Positions 50,201 to 59,379 of a stretch of DNA of 64,000 nucleotides are shown here, piece after piece (within the stretch, counting starts at the first letter, position 1; each line of letters starts with the position of its first letter). A model generated the notes under the pieces. The model did not search any database, was not told where the DNA came from, and was given only the letters and a program-made list of their open reading frames with translations. This stretch comes from Burkholderia pseudomultivorans (GTDB lineage Bacteria > Pseudomonadota > Gammaproteobacteria > Burkholderiales > Burkholderiaceae). The stretch lies in assembly GCF_001718415.1 (NCBI RefSeq), contig NZ_CP013378.1, forward strand, positions 3,658,001 to 3,722,000, in the 5' to 3' direction. A program made the position numbers and the translations under genes.

Positions 50201-51024
50201 GCCTGCCCCAGGTCGATGGTGGTGGCGCGCGATGCCGCGCGCAGGTCTTCCAGCGCGCGCAGGCAATAGTGCCCGAACCACAGCGCCGAGAAGACGAGGA
50301 TGAAAGCGTAAACCCAGATCATGGCCGCCGCGACGAACGGGAACAGCACCATCATCCAGATCGACGACACCCAGACGAAGGTCGGCACGGTGCCGAGCAG
50401 CCCGGTCGCGATGCCGATGCCGATCAGCGGCCAGCGGTGGCGCCGGATCAGTTCGCGGCGCTCGTCGCGGCTCGCATGCTGCGCGAGCGCGTCGTAGGTC
50501 ATCACGCGATAGGTGAGCCAGCCCCAGATCACCGGCGGCAGCAGCGCGAAGAACGGCGGGATCAGCCACAGCGGGATCGTGACGATCAGCAGCACGACGC
50601 CGACGATCGCCGCCCCCAGCGAATTGAACACGCTGCCGAAGAAGGTGCCGCCGCGCTTCGCCTCCAGCGCGGCGAACTGCCGGTTCGACAGGTGCTTGAC
50701 GACGACCGGCATCGAGATCGACGCGATCAGCAGCAGCACGGTCAGCACGATCAGCGGGATCGCGAGCGACACGACGACGAACGGCGCGACCACCGCATGC
50801 AGCTGCGACATGCCGATCGCGTCGAACGCGCGGTACAGCGCGGCCGTCAGCACGAAGCCGTCGAGCGCGCCGCGCGCGGCGTCGATCAGCGTCTGCCACG
50901 AGAACCACAGCAGCGCGCCCCAGAACAGCGCGGAGACGACGAACGGCATCAGGGTGAGCCACAGCATGCGCGGGTGCAGCGCACTCGCGAACGCACGGAT
51001 GAAGGAGCGCAGCAGGTCGTTCAT
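50197..51024 (-). CDS. EI24-domain (CysZ-like) inner-membrane protein
   Basis: A 275-residue protein with about six hydrophobic segments (near residues 20-45, 70-95, 120-145, 155-180, 205-230, 240-262) and the EI24/CysZ family pattern. CysZ is a sulfate permease, but this member's substrate is not evident. ATG 51024 (MNDLLRSFIRAFASALH) is chosen; longer in-frame starts add an unrelated N-terminus. It is translationally coupled to the molybdopterin-binding gene. Confidence 0.87.
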   Translation of the reverse strand: MNDLLRSFIRAFASALHPRMLWLTLMPFVVSALFWGALLWFSWQTLIDAARGALDGFVLTAALYRAFDAIGMSQLHAVVAPFVVVSLAIPLIVLTVLLLIASISMPVVVKHLSNRQFAALEAKRGGTFFGSVFNSLGAAIVGVVLLIVTIPLWLIPPFFALLPPVIWGWLTYRVMTYDALAQHASRDERRELIRRHRWPLIGIGIATGLLGTVPTFVWVSSIWMMVLFPFVAAAMIWVYAFILVFSALWFGHYCLRALEDLRAASRATTIDLGQA

Positions 51025-51135
51025 GCGAGCCTGTCTCGATGAGGAAAAACGGGGAAAGGATAAACCACGCGGCCCGCATGCGCCAAAGCACATGCGGGCC
51101 GCGGGGGAAAGCCGTTCAACGGGAAAACGGCCGGA

Positions 51136-52110
51136 TCAGGCCGACGCCGCGCCGCGCTTGGCGGGGAACAGGCGCCGGAAGATCCGCACGAACGCGAGGC
51201 CGTGCTGCGCCCAGAAGCCGTCGCCGTAGGATACGCCCTCGATCTGGTCGCGAATGCCGGTCGGCTCGACCGTGCGGTTCCACGACGCGGTGCCGAACAT
51301 CATGTCCCACCACGGGAACAGCACGCCGAAGTTGCAGCCGTACTTCGTGCCTTCGTGGCCATAGCCGACCGCGTGGTGGCGCCGGTGGAAGGTCGGGCTC
51401 ACGAACAGGCGCTCGCCGAGCCAGCCGAACGACAGCCGCGCATTCGTATGCTGGATGCTCTGCATGAAGTTCGTGAACGCGGTCAGCACGACGAACTGCG
51501 ACGGCGTCACGCCGATCACGAGCGCGATCGCCGCGAAGAAGCACGACTGGATCACATCGTCGAGCACGTGGTTGCGGTCGTCGCACCACAGCGACATCTG
51601 CCGCTGGCTGTGATGCACCGCATGCAGCTCCCACCAGATGCCGAACTTGTGTTGCCAGCGGTGGTACCAGTAGCCGGCGAAGTCGAGCACGACGAGGTAG
51701 ATCGCGAACGTGACGAGCGGCTGCGAAGTCACGCCCGGCCACAGATAGTCGAGGTTGACGTTCGCGATGCCGTGCAGCCGCAGCCACGCCTGGAAGTTGT
51801 CGAACAGCGGCTGCAGCGCGAAGAAGAAGAACAGCGAGTAGATGCCGAGCTTCGCGATCGCCGTGTAGATCACGTCGACCCGCACCGCCCTGCGGCTGGT
51901 CCAGCGCTCGACCGGCACCAGCGCCTCGAGCGGGCGCAGCAGCACGAACATCAGCACCATCTGCAGCGCGCCGACGATCACCCAGTACAGCGCGTCGTAG
52001 GTGTCCTCGTCGTAGTCCATCAGGTTGAACTTGAAGAGGAGCGGCTGCACGACGTCGACGTACAGCCAGGTCTGGATGTCCGACACGAACGCATCGATCA
52101 GGTGCAGCAT
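51136..52110 (-). CDS. Fatty acid hydroxylase / sterol desaturase family membrane enzyme
   Basis: A 324-residue di-iron membrane oxygenase with several hydrophobic helices (about 45-65, 82-105, 130-150, 185-210). The histidine boxes are HRWQH, HAVHHSQ and HRRHH, plus further histidines in the family positions. It likely hydroxylates or desaturates a membrane lipid; the substrate is unknown. GGAGGCGGG precedes the ATG. It starts 16 bp after the exported beta-propeller gene, suggesting a two-gene unit. Confidence 0.92.
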   Translation of the reverse strand: MLHLIDAFVSDIQTWLYVDVVQPLLFKFNLMDYDEDTYDALYWVIVGALQMVLMFVLLRPLEALVPVERWTSRRAVRVDVIYTAIAKLGIYSLFFFFALQPLFDNFQAWLRLHGIANVNLDYLWPGVTSQPLVTFAIYLVVLDFAGYWYHRWQHKFGIWWELHAVHHSQRQMSLWCDDRNHVLDDVIQSCFFAAIALVIGVTPSQFVVLTAFTNFMQSIQHTNARLSFGWLGERLFVSPTFHRRHHAVGYGHEGTKYGCNFGVLFPWWDMMFGTASWNRTVEPTGIRDQIEGVSYGDGFWAQHGLAFVRIFRRLFPAKRGAASA

Positions 52111-52126
52111 GGCCCGCCTCCGTTCG

Positions 52127-53116
52127 TCACGCGCCGTTCGCCGCGCGCCACGGCGCGCGATCGTAGAAGTAGATGCCGTGCGGCGAGCGGCCGACGGCGA
52201 TCGTCTGCACCAGCTTGCGCGACGCCAGGTCGATGATCCCGACCTTCTTCGCGAAGCGGAACGTCACCCATAGCGTCTTCTTGTCGGCCGACAGCTCCAT
52301 GTCGTCCGGGCCCGGCAGCAGGCCGGTGATGTCGCCGACGTTGGTCAGCGTGTTCTCGTCGATGATGCTGATCGTGTTCGCGACGCGGTTGGTCACCGCG
52401 ACGTGCGTGCCGTCGGCGAGCGAGCGGAAGTTGTGCGCGCCCTTGCCCGTGTAGATCTGCTTGACGACCTTCTGGTTGCGCCAGTCGACCACGGCGACGT
52501 AGTCCGCGCCGGTCATCCCGACCAGCAGGTACTTGTCGTCGGGCGTGAGCCACAGGCCGGCCGGCACCTTGCCGACCTTCATCTTCCACTTGACCGTCTG
52601 CGTCGGCAGGTCGATCGCCGCGATCTCGCCGGACACCTGCAGCGACACGAGCAGCGTCTTGCTGTCCTTGGTGAACGCGAGGTGGCTCGGCATCACCGCG
52701 AGCGGCACGCGCTTCGCGAGATGCAGGTCGCGGCCGTCGTAGCCGTAGATGTCGACGCGGTCGAGGCGCAGGCCGGCCGCCGCGAACCACTTGCGGTCCG
52801 GCGAGAAGCCGAGCTGGTACGGGTCGTCGATCCCTTCGACGGTGCGCTGCAGCTTGCCCGTCTTCGGATCGAGGAACATCAGGCTGTTCGAGACCGAATT
52901 CGCGACGATCAGCGACGAATTGTCGGGCGTCGCCATCAGGTGATGCGGTTCCTTGCCGGTCGGCATCGTGCCGACGACCTCGCGGGTCTGCTGGTCGATC
53001 AGGGAAAGCGTCGCCTCGGCCGAATTGAGGACGATCACGTTATTCGCGTGTGCGGCGGGCGCCAGCACGGCGGCGGCCAGCGCAAGCGTGCGGCCGAGGG
53101 AAAGGAAAGTGCGCAT
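52127..53116 (-). CDS. Exported YncE-like (YVTN) beta-propeller protein
   Basis: A 329-residue protein with a signal peptide ending in PAAHA (about residue 24). Seven or so repeated blades follow, each with a phrase such as VVGTMPTGKEPHHLMATPD or KVGKVPAGLWLTPDD, typical of YVTN/YncE periplasmic propellers. Such proteins bind partners or ligands, but none is identifiable here. Its position just before the fatty acid hydroxylase suggests a linked job. Confidence 0.9.
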   Translation of the reverse strand: MRTFLSLGRTLALAAAVLAPAAHANNVIVLNSAEATLSLIDQQTREVVGTMPTGKEPHHLMATPDNSSLIVANSVSNSLMFLDPKTGKLQRTVEGIDDPYQLGFSPDRKWFAAAGLRLDRVDIYGYDGRDLHLAKRVPLAVMPSHLAFTKDSKTLLVSLQVSGEIAAIDLPTQTVKWKMKVGKVPAGLWLTPDDKYLLVGMTGADYVAVVDWRNQKVVKQIYTGKGAHNFRSLADGTHVAVTNRVANTISIIDENTLTNVGDITGLLPGPDDMELSADKKTLWVTFRFAKKVGIIDLASRKLVQTIAVGRSPHGIYFYDRAPWRAANGA

Positions 53117-53285
53117 GAAGACTCACGTCGAGGAACAACCGTCATTGTAAAACGTTCGGCCGGCCCCGCCGGTTGACGGAGGCCGGCGTTGCGCCACTTC
53201 GACGCACGCCGCCGGCGGCATGCGCGGCGCTGGCCGGCCGCCGGCCCAAGCCGGCAGCCGCACGGGCCGGGCAGGCGGTCGCGCG

Positions 53286-56200
53286 TCAGCGCTGCATCGA
53301 TTCCCAGACCTTGTACAGGCGCTTGACAGAGACCGGCATCGGCGTGCGCAGTTCCTGCGCGAACAGCGAAATTCGCAGTTCTTCGAGCAGCCAGCGGAAT
53401 TCGGCAAGGCGCGGGTCGACCACGCCGCCGCGCTGCGACACCGCGCGCTGGTATTGCTGGACGAGCGGCTGCAGCTCGCCGGCCTGCTTCGCGTCGCGCG
53501 CCGGATCGGCCTTCAGCTTGTCGATCCGCAGCGCGATGCCCTTCAGGTAGCGCGGGAAATGCGCAAGCTGCGCGTAAGGCGTGTCGATCACGAAGCGCTT
53601 GCCGACCAGCGCGCCGAGCTGCTGCTGCAGGTCCGCGTACGCGGACGCGAACGGCTTCGCCTGCGCGAGCTTCTTCGCGAGCCCCGCGTATTCGGCGAGG
53701 ATCTGCCCGACGAGCCGCGCGATCTCCTGCGCGAGCAGGTTCAGGCGGCTGCGGCCCTCGTCGCGGCGCGCATGGAAGCTCGCGTCGTCGTCGGGCAGCG
53801 GGTCCTGCAGGCACGCGCGGTCGAGCGCCGTGTCGATCAGCTGGTCGCGCAGCTCGTCCTGCGTGCCGAGCGACATGTACTGCATCGCCATCTCGCGCAG
53901 GCCCGGCAGGTTCTTCTCCAGGTACTTGATCGGCTCCTTCAGCTGCAGCGCGAACAGCCGGCGCAGGCCTGCGCGGTGGATGCGCGCGGCTTCCTCGGGC
54001 GAGTCGAACACCTCGACGTCGCAGTGGCTGCCGCGATCGACGAGCGCCGGATAGCCGTACAGCGTCTGGCCGCGCCGGCGGATTTCCAGCAGCTCGGGGA
54101 GTTTGCCGAAATTCCACGTCGTCAGGTTCTCGTACAGCGCGGTCGCGCCGGCTTCGGCCGGGACGGCCGTGTGCGGCGCCGCGCCCTTGCCGCCGCTGCC
54201 GCCCTTGCCGCTGCGACCGGCGTCGCCGCCCGCGGCGGCCGGCATCGTCGCGGCGCCCGCGTCGGCGTCGCCGCCGGCCGCGATCGTCGATGCCGCCGCG
54301 ATCTTCTGGAACTGCTGCTGCGCCTGCGCGCCGAGCTCCTGGCGAAGCTGCGCGAGATTGCGCCCCATCGCGAGCTGGCGGCCGTGCTCGTCGATCACCT
54401 TGAAGTTCATGAACAGGTGCGCGGGCAGCGTTTCGAGCTTGAAGTCGGCCGTCTTCATCGCGACCTGCGTCTCGCTGCGCACGTCGGCGATCAGCGCCTC
54501 GACGAGGCCGCCCGCGCCGAAGCGCTCGCGGCCCGTGCGCTCGACGAAGCCGGCCGCGTATTCGGGCAGCGGCACGCAGTGGCGGCGCAGCTTCTGCGGC
54601 AGCGACTTCAGCAGCAGCTGCACCTTTTCCTTCAGCATCCCCGGCACCAGCCACTCGCAGCGGCGCGCGTCGACCTGGTTCAGCGCGAACAGCGGCACCG
54701 CGAGCGTCACGCCGTCGCGCGGCGTGCCGGGCTCGAAATGATAGGTCAGCGCCATCTCGACGCCCGCCATCGTCGCGCGCTTCGGGAACAGCTCGGTCGT
54801 CACGCCGGCCGCCTCGTGGCGCATCAGGTCGTCGCGCGACAGGTACAGCAGGCGCGGCTTGTCCTCGGACTGGCCGCTTTTCTTCACCTCGTCGCGATAC
54901 CAGCGCTCGAATGCGGCGCCCGTATGGATGCCGTCCGGAATCGCGTGGTCGTAGAACGCGTAGATCAGCTCGTCGTCGACCAGCACGTCCTGCCGGCGCG
55001 ACTTGTGCTCGAGCTGCTCGATGTCGGCGAGCAGCTTGCGGTTGTGCGCGAAGAACGGCAGCTTCGTGTCGAACTCGCCTTCGACGAGCGCGCCGCGGAT
55101 GAACAGCTCGCGCGCCCGCGCCGGATCCTGCCTGCCGAACGCGACGCGCCGCCGGTGATAGATCGGCAGCCCGTACAGCGTCGCGCGCTCGAACGCGCTG
55201 ACCTGCGCGGGGCGCTTCTCCCAGTGCGGCTCGGACAGCGACTTCTTCAGCAGGTGCGCGCCGATCTTCTCGACCCACTCCGGCTCGATCTTCGCGAGGC
55301 AGCGCGCATACAGCCGGCTCGTCTCGACGAGCTCGGCCGCCATCACCCAGCGGCCGGCCTTCTTCGCGAGCGCGGAGCCCGGCCACAGGTAGAACTTGAT
55401 CCCGCGCGCGCCGAGATAGTGCGGATCGTCGTCGGCCTTCATGCCGAGGTTGCCGAGCAGGCCCGTCAGCAGCGCCAGATGCACCTGCTCGTAGGTCGCG
55501 TCGGCTTCGTTGAGGCGCCAGCCGTGCTCGCGCACGACCGTCAGCAGCTGCGAGTGGACGTCGCGCCACTCGCGCAGCCGCAGGTGCGACAGGAAGTTCT
55601 GCCGGCACGCGTCGATCAGCTGGCGGTTCGACTTCTTGTGCGCGACCGCTTCCTCGAACCATGCCCAGATCTTCAGCCACTGCAGGAATTCCGAGCGCTC
55701 GTCGGCAAAGCGCCGATGCGCCTGGTCGGCCTGCTCCTGCGCTTCGATCGGGCGGTCGCGCGGATCCTGCACGGACAGCGCGCTGGCGATGATCAGCACC
55801 TCGCGCAGCGACTGCTGGTCGCGCGCGGCGAGAATCATCCGGCCCACGCGCGGGTCGAGCGGCAGGCGCGCGAGTTCGCGGCCGAGCGGCGTCAGCGCGT
55901 TGTCGTCGTCGACCGCGCCGAGCTCGTTGAGCAGCTGGTAGCCGTCCGCGATCGCGCGGCCCGGCGGCGGCTCGAGGAACGGGAAGGTTTCGATCGCCGT
56001 CAGGTGCAGCGACTTCATCCGCAGGATCACCGACGCGAGCGACGAGCGCAGGATTTCCGGATCGGTGAAGCGCGGCCGCGCCTGATAGTCGCTTTCCTCG
56101 TACAGGCGGATGCAGATGCCGTCGGCCACGCGGCCGCAGCGGCCCGCGCGCTGGTTCGCGGCGGCCTGCGAGATCGACTCGACCTGCAGCTGCTCGACCT

Positions 56201-57500
56201 TGTTCCGGTACGAATAGCGCTTCACGCGTGCGAGACCCGTGTCGACGACGTAGCGGATCCCCGGCACCGTCAGCGAGGTCTCGGCGACGTTGGTCGCGAG
56301 CACGATGCGGCGCGCGTTCGACGCCTTGAACACCTTGTCCTGGTCGGCCGCGGACAGCCGCGCGAACAGCGGCAGGATCTCGGTATGCGGCGGGTGATGC
56401 TTGCGCAGCGCCTCCGCGGCTTCGCGGATCTCGCGCTCGCCGGGCAGGAACACGAGCACGTCGCCCGGGCCTTCCCGGCACAGCTCGTCGACCGCGTCGA
56501 CGATCGCGTCCATCAGGTCGCGCTCGGCCTCGCGCGCGGTTTTCACGCGGTCGCGGCTTGCGGTGCCTTCGGCATGCTTCACCGCCGGCCGATCCTCGGC
56601 CACCGGGCGGTAGCGCACCTCGACCGGATACAGCCGCCCGCTCACCTCGATCACGGGCGCGGGGCGCGCGTCGGTGCCGAAATGGCGCGCGAAGCGATCG
56701 GCGTCGATCGTCGCGGACGTGACGATCAGCTTCAGGTCCGGCCGCTTCGGCAACACTTCCTTCAGGTAGCCGAGCAGGAAGTCGATGTTCAGGCTGCGCT
56801 CGTGCGCCTCGTCGATGATCAGCGTGTCGTACGCCTTCAGCAGCGGATCGGTCTGCGTCTCGGCGAGCAGGATGCCGTCCGTCATCAGCTTCACCGACGC
56901 GCCCGGCGCGAGATTGTCGGTGAACCGCACCTTGTAGCCGACCACTTCGCCGAACGGTGTGCCGAGTTCCTCGGCGATCCGGCGGCCGGTCGACGACGCG
57001 GCGAGACGGCGCGGCTGCGTATGGCCGATCAGGCCCGTGCCGCCCGCGCCGAGGCCGCGGCCAAGTTCGAGACAGATCTTCGGCAGCTGCGTGGTCTTGC
57101 CCGAGCCGGTCTCGCCGCACACGATGACGACCTGATGACCGGCGATCGCGCGCGCGATCTCGTCGCGGCGGGCCGACACCGGCAGGCTTTCGGGAAACGT
57201 GATCGGCGGAATCGGGTTCGGGGCGACGGCCGCGCGCGGCGCACGCTCGCGGCGCGGCGCGCGCGCGTCGGGCGCGGCCGGCTGGCGCGGCTCGCCGCGC
57301 CGTTCGCCGCCGGGCGACCGGCCTTGCTGCGGCGTCGGCGGCTGGCCCGATGCCTGGCCCGATGCCTGGCCCTTCGCCTGGTCCTTTACCTGGCCCTGCT
57401 GCTGGCCCTGCTGCTGGCGCGCGTCGGCCGCACCATCCGGGTGCCGGGCCGACGGCGTCTTGGCCCGCGTCGGCGCGGGACTTTTAGGTACATTCGACAT
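53286..57500 (-). CDS. hrpA: ATP-dependent DEAH-box RNA helicase HrpA
   Basis: A 1,404-residue helicase that remodels RNA and rescues stalled ribosomes. An N-terminal low-complexity tail of about 90 residues, rich in Gln, Gly and Pro (QQGQVKDQAKGQASGQASGQ), precedes the helicase core. Walker A GETGSGKTT (about 130), DEAHERSLN (about 230), the VTSATID motif and QRAGRCGR are present. The HA2, OB and long DUF3418 C-terminal domains follow. It is about 100 residues longer than E. coli HrpA, largely through the tail. Confidence 0.96.
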   Translation of the reverse strand: MSNVPKSPAPTRAKTPSARHPDGAADARQQQGQQQGQVKDQAKGQASGQASGQPPTPQQGRSPGGERRGEPRQPAAPDARAPRRERAPRAAVAPNPIPPITFPESLPVSARRDEIARAIAGHQVVIVCGETGSGKTTQLPKICLELGRGLGAGGTGLIGHTQPRRLAASSTGRRIAEELGTPFGEVVGYKVRFTDNLAPGASVKLMTDGILLAETQTDPLLKAYDTLIIDEAHERSLNIDFLLGYLKEVLPKRPDLKLIVTSATIDADRFARHFGTDARPAPVIEVSGRLYPVEVRYRPVAEDRPAVKHAEGTASRDRVKTAREAERDLMDAIVDAVDELCREGPGDVLVFLPGEREIREAAEALRKHHPPHTEILPLFARLSAADQDKVFKASNARRIVLATNVAETSLTVPGIRYVVDTGLARVKRYSYRNKVEQLQVESISQAAANQRAGRCGRVADGICIRLYEESDYQARPRFTDPEILRSSLASVILRMKSLHLTAIETFPFLEPPPGRAIADGYQLLNELGAVDDDNALTPLGRELARLPLDPRVGRMILAARDQQSLREVLIIASALSVQDPRDRPIEAQEQADQAHRRFADERSEFLQWLKIWAWFEEAVAHKKSNRQLIDACRQNFLSHLRLREWRDVHSQLLTVVREHGWRLNEADATYEQVHLALLTGLLGNLGMKADDDPHYLGARGIKFYLWPGSALAKKAGRWVMAAELVETSRLYARCLAKIEPEWVEKIGAHLLKKSLSEPHWEKRPAQVSAFERATLYGLPIYHRRRVAFGRQDPARARELFIRGALVEGEFDTKLPFFAHNRKLLADIEQLEHKSRRQDVLVDDELIYAFYDHAIPDGIHTGAAFERWYRDEVKKSGQSEDKPRLLYLSRDDLMRHEAAGVTTELFPKRATMAGVEMALTYHFEPGTPRDGVTLAVPLFALNQVDARRCEWLVPGMLKEKVQLLLKSLPQKLRRHCVPLPEYAAGFVERTGRERFGAGGLVEALIADVRSETQVAMKTADFKLETLPAHLFMNFKVIDEHGRQLAMGRNLAQLRQELGAQAQQQFQKIAAASTIAAGGDADAGAATMPAAAGGDAGRSGKGGSGGKGAAPHTAVPAEAGATALYENLTTWNFGKLPELLEIRRRGQTLYGYPALVDRGSHCDVEVFDSPEEAARIHRAGLRRLFALQLKEPIKYLEKNLPGLREMAMQYMSLGTQDELRDQLIDTALDRACLQDPLPDDDASFHARRDEGRSRLNLLAQEIARLVGQILAEYAGLAKKLAQAKPFASAYADLQQQLGALVGKRFVIDTPYAQLAHFPRYLKGIALRIDKLKADPARDAKQAGELQPLVQQYQRAVSQRGGVVDPRLAEFRWLLEELRISLFAQELRTPMPVSVKRLYKVWESMQR
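57341..57418. repeat. Imperfect 12-bp tandem repeat in hrpA 5' end
   Basis: Roughly six units related to GCCTGGCCCGAT and CTGCTGGCCCTG in tandem, encoding the Gln/Gly-rich tail. The 12-bp period keeps the frame, so unit number could vary without breaking the gene. Confidence 0.75.
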
Positions 57501-57508
57501 GGGGGCGC

Positions 57509-57516
57509 ATTATAAT
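57509..57516. promoter_or_regulatory. Palindromic -10 element shared by hrpA and argA
   Basis: ATTATAAT contains TATAAT on both strands. It is the only AT-rich stretch in the 23-bp gap between the two start codons, 8 bases from the hrpA ATG and 7 bases from the argA ATG. The -35 regions are weak and lie inside the opposite coding sequences. Confidence 0.55.
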
Positions 57517-57523
57517 CCCGCCC

Positions 57524-58903
57524 ATGAATTCCCAAACCGACCTCCCCCCCGCCCAGACCGGCGACACGAACCCGCCGGCCGCCGACGATACGGCCGCCAG
57601 CCACGCGCAGTTCGTCGACTGGATGCGCTCCGTCGCGCCCTATATCCACAAGTTCCGCAACAACACGTTCGTCGTGGGGTTCGGTGGCGAGGTGGTGCAG
57701 CAGGGGCTGCTGAACGCGCTCGTGTCCGATATCGCGCTGCTGCAGGCGATGGGCATCCAGATCGTGCTGGTGCACGGCTCGCGGCCGCAGGTCGAGGAGC
57801 AGTTGAACCTGCACGGTGTCGAATCCGAGTTTTCGCACGGGCTGCGCATCACCGATGCGCGCGCGCTCGAATCGGCGAAGGAAGCGGCCGGCGAAGTGCG
57901 CCTCGACATCGAGGCCGCGATCAGCCAGGGCTTGCCGAACTCGCCGATGGCGCACGCGCACATCAGCGTCGTGTCGGGCAACTTCGTGACCGCGCGGCCG
58001 GTCGGGATTCTCGACGGGGTCGATTTCGCGCATACGGGCATCGTGCGCAAGATCGATGCCGAATCGATCCGCCATTCGCTCGCGAGCCGCAAGCTCGTGC
58101 TGCTGTCGCCGCTCGGTTTCTCGCCGACCGGCGAGGCGTTCAACCTGTCGATGGAAGACGTCGCGTCGGCCGCCGCGATCGCGCTGCGCGCCGACAAGAT
58201 CGTGTTCCTGACCGAAGGGCCCGGCATCGTCGACGACGAAGGCGCGCTGATTCGCGAAATGTCGCTCGATTCGGCCGCCGACCTGCTCGACTCCGGCGAC
58301 CTGCAGGGCGACGACGCGTTCTTCCTGAAGCATGCGATCCGCGCCTGCCGCGGCGGCGTCACGCGCGCGCACCTGATTCCGCAATCGCTCGACGGCAGCA
58401 TGCTGCTCGAACTGTTCCTGCACGACGGCGTCGGCACGATGATCTCGTACGAGAACCTCGAGAGCCTGCGCGAGGCGACGCCGGACGACGTCGGCGGCAT
58501 CCTGTCGCTGATCGAGCCGCTCGAGATGGACGGCACGCTGGTGCGGCGCGGCCGTCACCAGATCGAACGCGACATCGATCACTTCTCGGTGATCGAGCAC
58601 GATGGCGTGCTGTTCGGCTGCGCGGCGCTGTATCCGTACCAGCAGGAGAAGATCGGCGAAATGGCGTGCCTGACGGTCGCACCGGAAGCGCAGGGCTCCG
58701 GCGACGGCGAGCGCCTGCTCAAGCGCATCGAGCAGCGCGCGCGGGCGCGCGGCCTCACGCACATCTTCGTGCTGACGACGCGCACCGAGCACTGGTTCCT
58801 CAAGCGCGGCTTCGTGAAGGCGACCGTCGACGACCTCCCCGAAGACCGCCGCAAACTCTATAACTGGCAGCGCAAGTCGCTCGTGCTGATGAAGCAGCTC
58901 TGA
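57524..58903 (+). CDS. argA: N-acetylglutamate synthase (ArgA type)
   Basis: A 459-residue enzyme for the first step of arginine synthesis. An amino-acid-kinase-like domain (about 30-290, with [14 protein letters not shown] and [14 protein letters not shown]) binds arginine. The C-terminal GNAT acetyltransferase domain (about 315-455) contains [15 protein letters not shown] as acetyl-CoA loop. This is the classical fused ArgA. ATG 57524 has no ribosome site and is 7 bases after TATAAT, so the transcript may be leaderless. Confidence 0.95.
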   Translation: MNSQTDLPPAQTGDTNPPAADDTAASHAQFVDWMRSVAPYIHKFRNNTFVVGFGGEVVQQGLLNALVSDIALLQAMGIQIVLVHGSRPQVEEQLNLHGVESEFSHGLRITDARALESAKEAAGEVRLDIEAAISQGLPNSPMAHAHISVVSGNFVTARPVGILDGVDFAHTGIVRKIDAESIRHSLASRKLVLLSPLGFSPTGEAFNLSMEDVASAAAIALRADKIVFLTEGPGIVDDEGALIREMSLDSAADLLDSGDLQGDDAFFLKHAIRACRGGVTRAHLIPQSLDGSMLLELFLHDGVGTMISYENLESLREATPDDVGGILSLIEPLEMDGTLVRRGRHQIERDIDHFSVIEHDGVLFGCAALYPYQQEKIGEMACLTVAPEAQGSGDGERLLKRIEQRARARGLTHIFVLTTRTEHWFLKRGFVKATVDDLPEDRRKLYNWQRKSLVLMKQL

Positions 58904-58953
58904 GCGCAGGCACGCCTGCCCTTCCCCCAGACCGATTACAGGAGAAGTACACG

Positions 58954-59229
58954 ATGGCTCGAATGATTCAATGCGCGAAGCTCGGCAAGGAAGCCGAAGG
59001 CCTCGATTTCCCGCCGCTGCCGGGCGAACTCGGCAAGCGCATTTACGAAAGCGTGTCGAAGGAAGCGTGGCAGGGCTGGCTCAAGCAGCAGACGATGCTG
59101 ATCAACGAGAACCGCCTGAACATGGCCGATCCGCGCGCGCGCCAGTACCTGATGAAGCAGACCGAGAAATACTTCTTCGGCGAAGGCGCGGACCAGGCGT
59201 CCGGCTACGTGCCGCCGACGGAAGGCTGA
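58954..59229 (+). CDS. yggX: Fe(II)-trafficking protein YggX
   Basis: A 91-residue protein of the YggX family, linked to iron handling and protection of Fe-S clusters from oxidation. The family start [21 protein letters not shown] with its single conserved cysteine and the [18 protein letters not shown] stretch are present. AGGAGAAG precedes the ATG. It follows argA by 50 bp and has a strong terminator after it. Confidence 0.95.
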   Translation: MARMIQCAKLGKEAEGLDFPPLPGELGKRIYESVSKEAWQGWLKQQTMLINENRLNMADPRARQYLMKQTEKYFFGEGADQASGYVPPTEG

Positions 59230-59273
59230 CGCGCGTCGCGCGGCCGGCACACGGCCGGCCTGGCGGTCACGCG

Positions 59274-59316
59274 AAAACGGCACCGTGCAGTTCGTTCTGC
59301 ACGGTGCCGTTTTCGT
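59274..59316 (+). terminator. Bidirectional terminator after yggX
   Basis: A 17-bp perfect stem AAAACGGCACCGTGCAG / CTGCACGGTGCCGTTTT with a 6-base loop. It lies between yggX and the convergent transporter gene and can end both transcripts. Confidence 0.93.
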
Positions 59317-59379
59317 TTCGGGCGGTGCGATCGATCCTGACGCGCCGGCGCGTCCGTGTGGCACGCCGCCCCGGCCGAC

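Noticed and set aside
53035-57120. A 1,361-codon minus-strand frame inside hrpA
   Set aside because: Arg/Ala-rich shadow; the true HrpA frame shows all helicase motifs.
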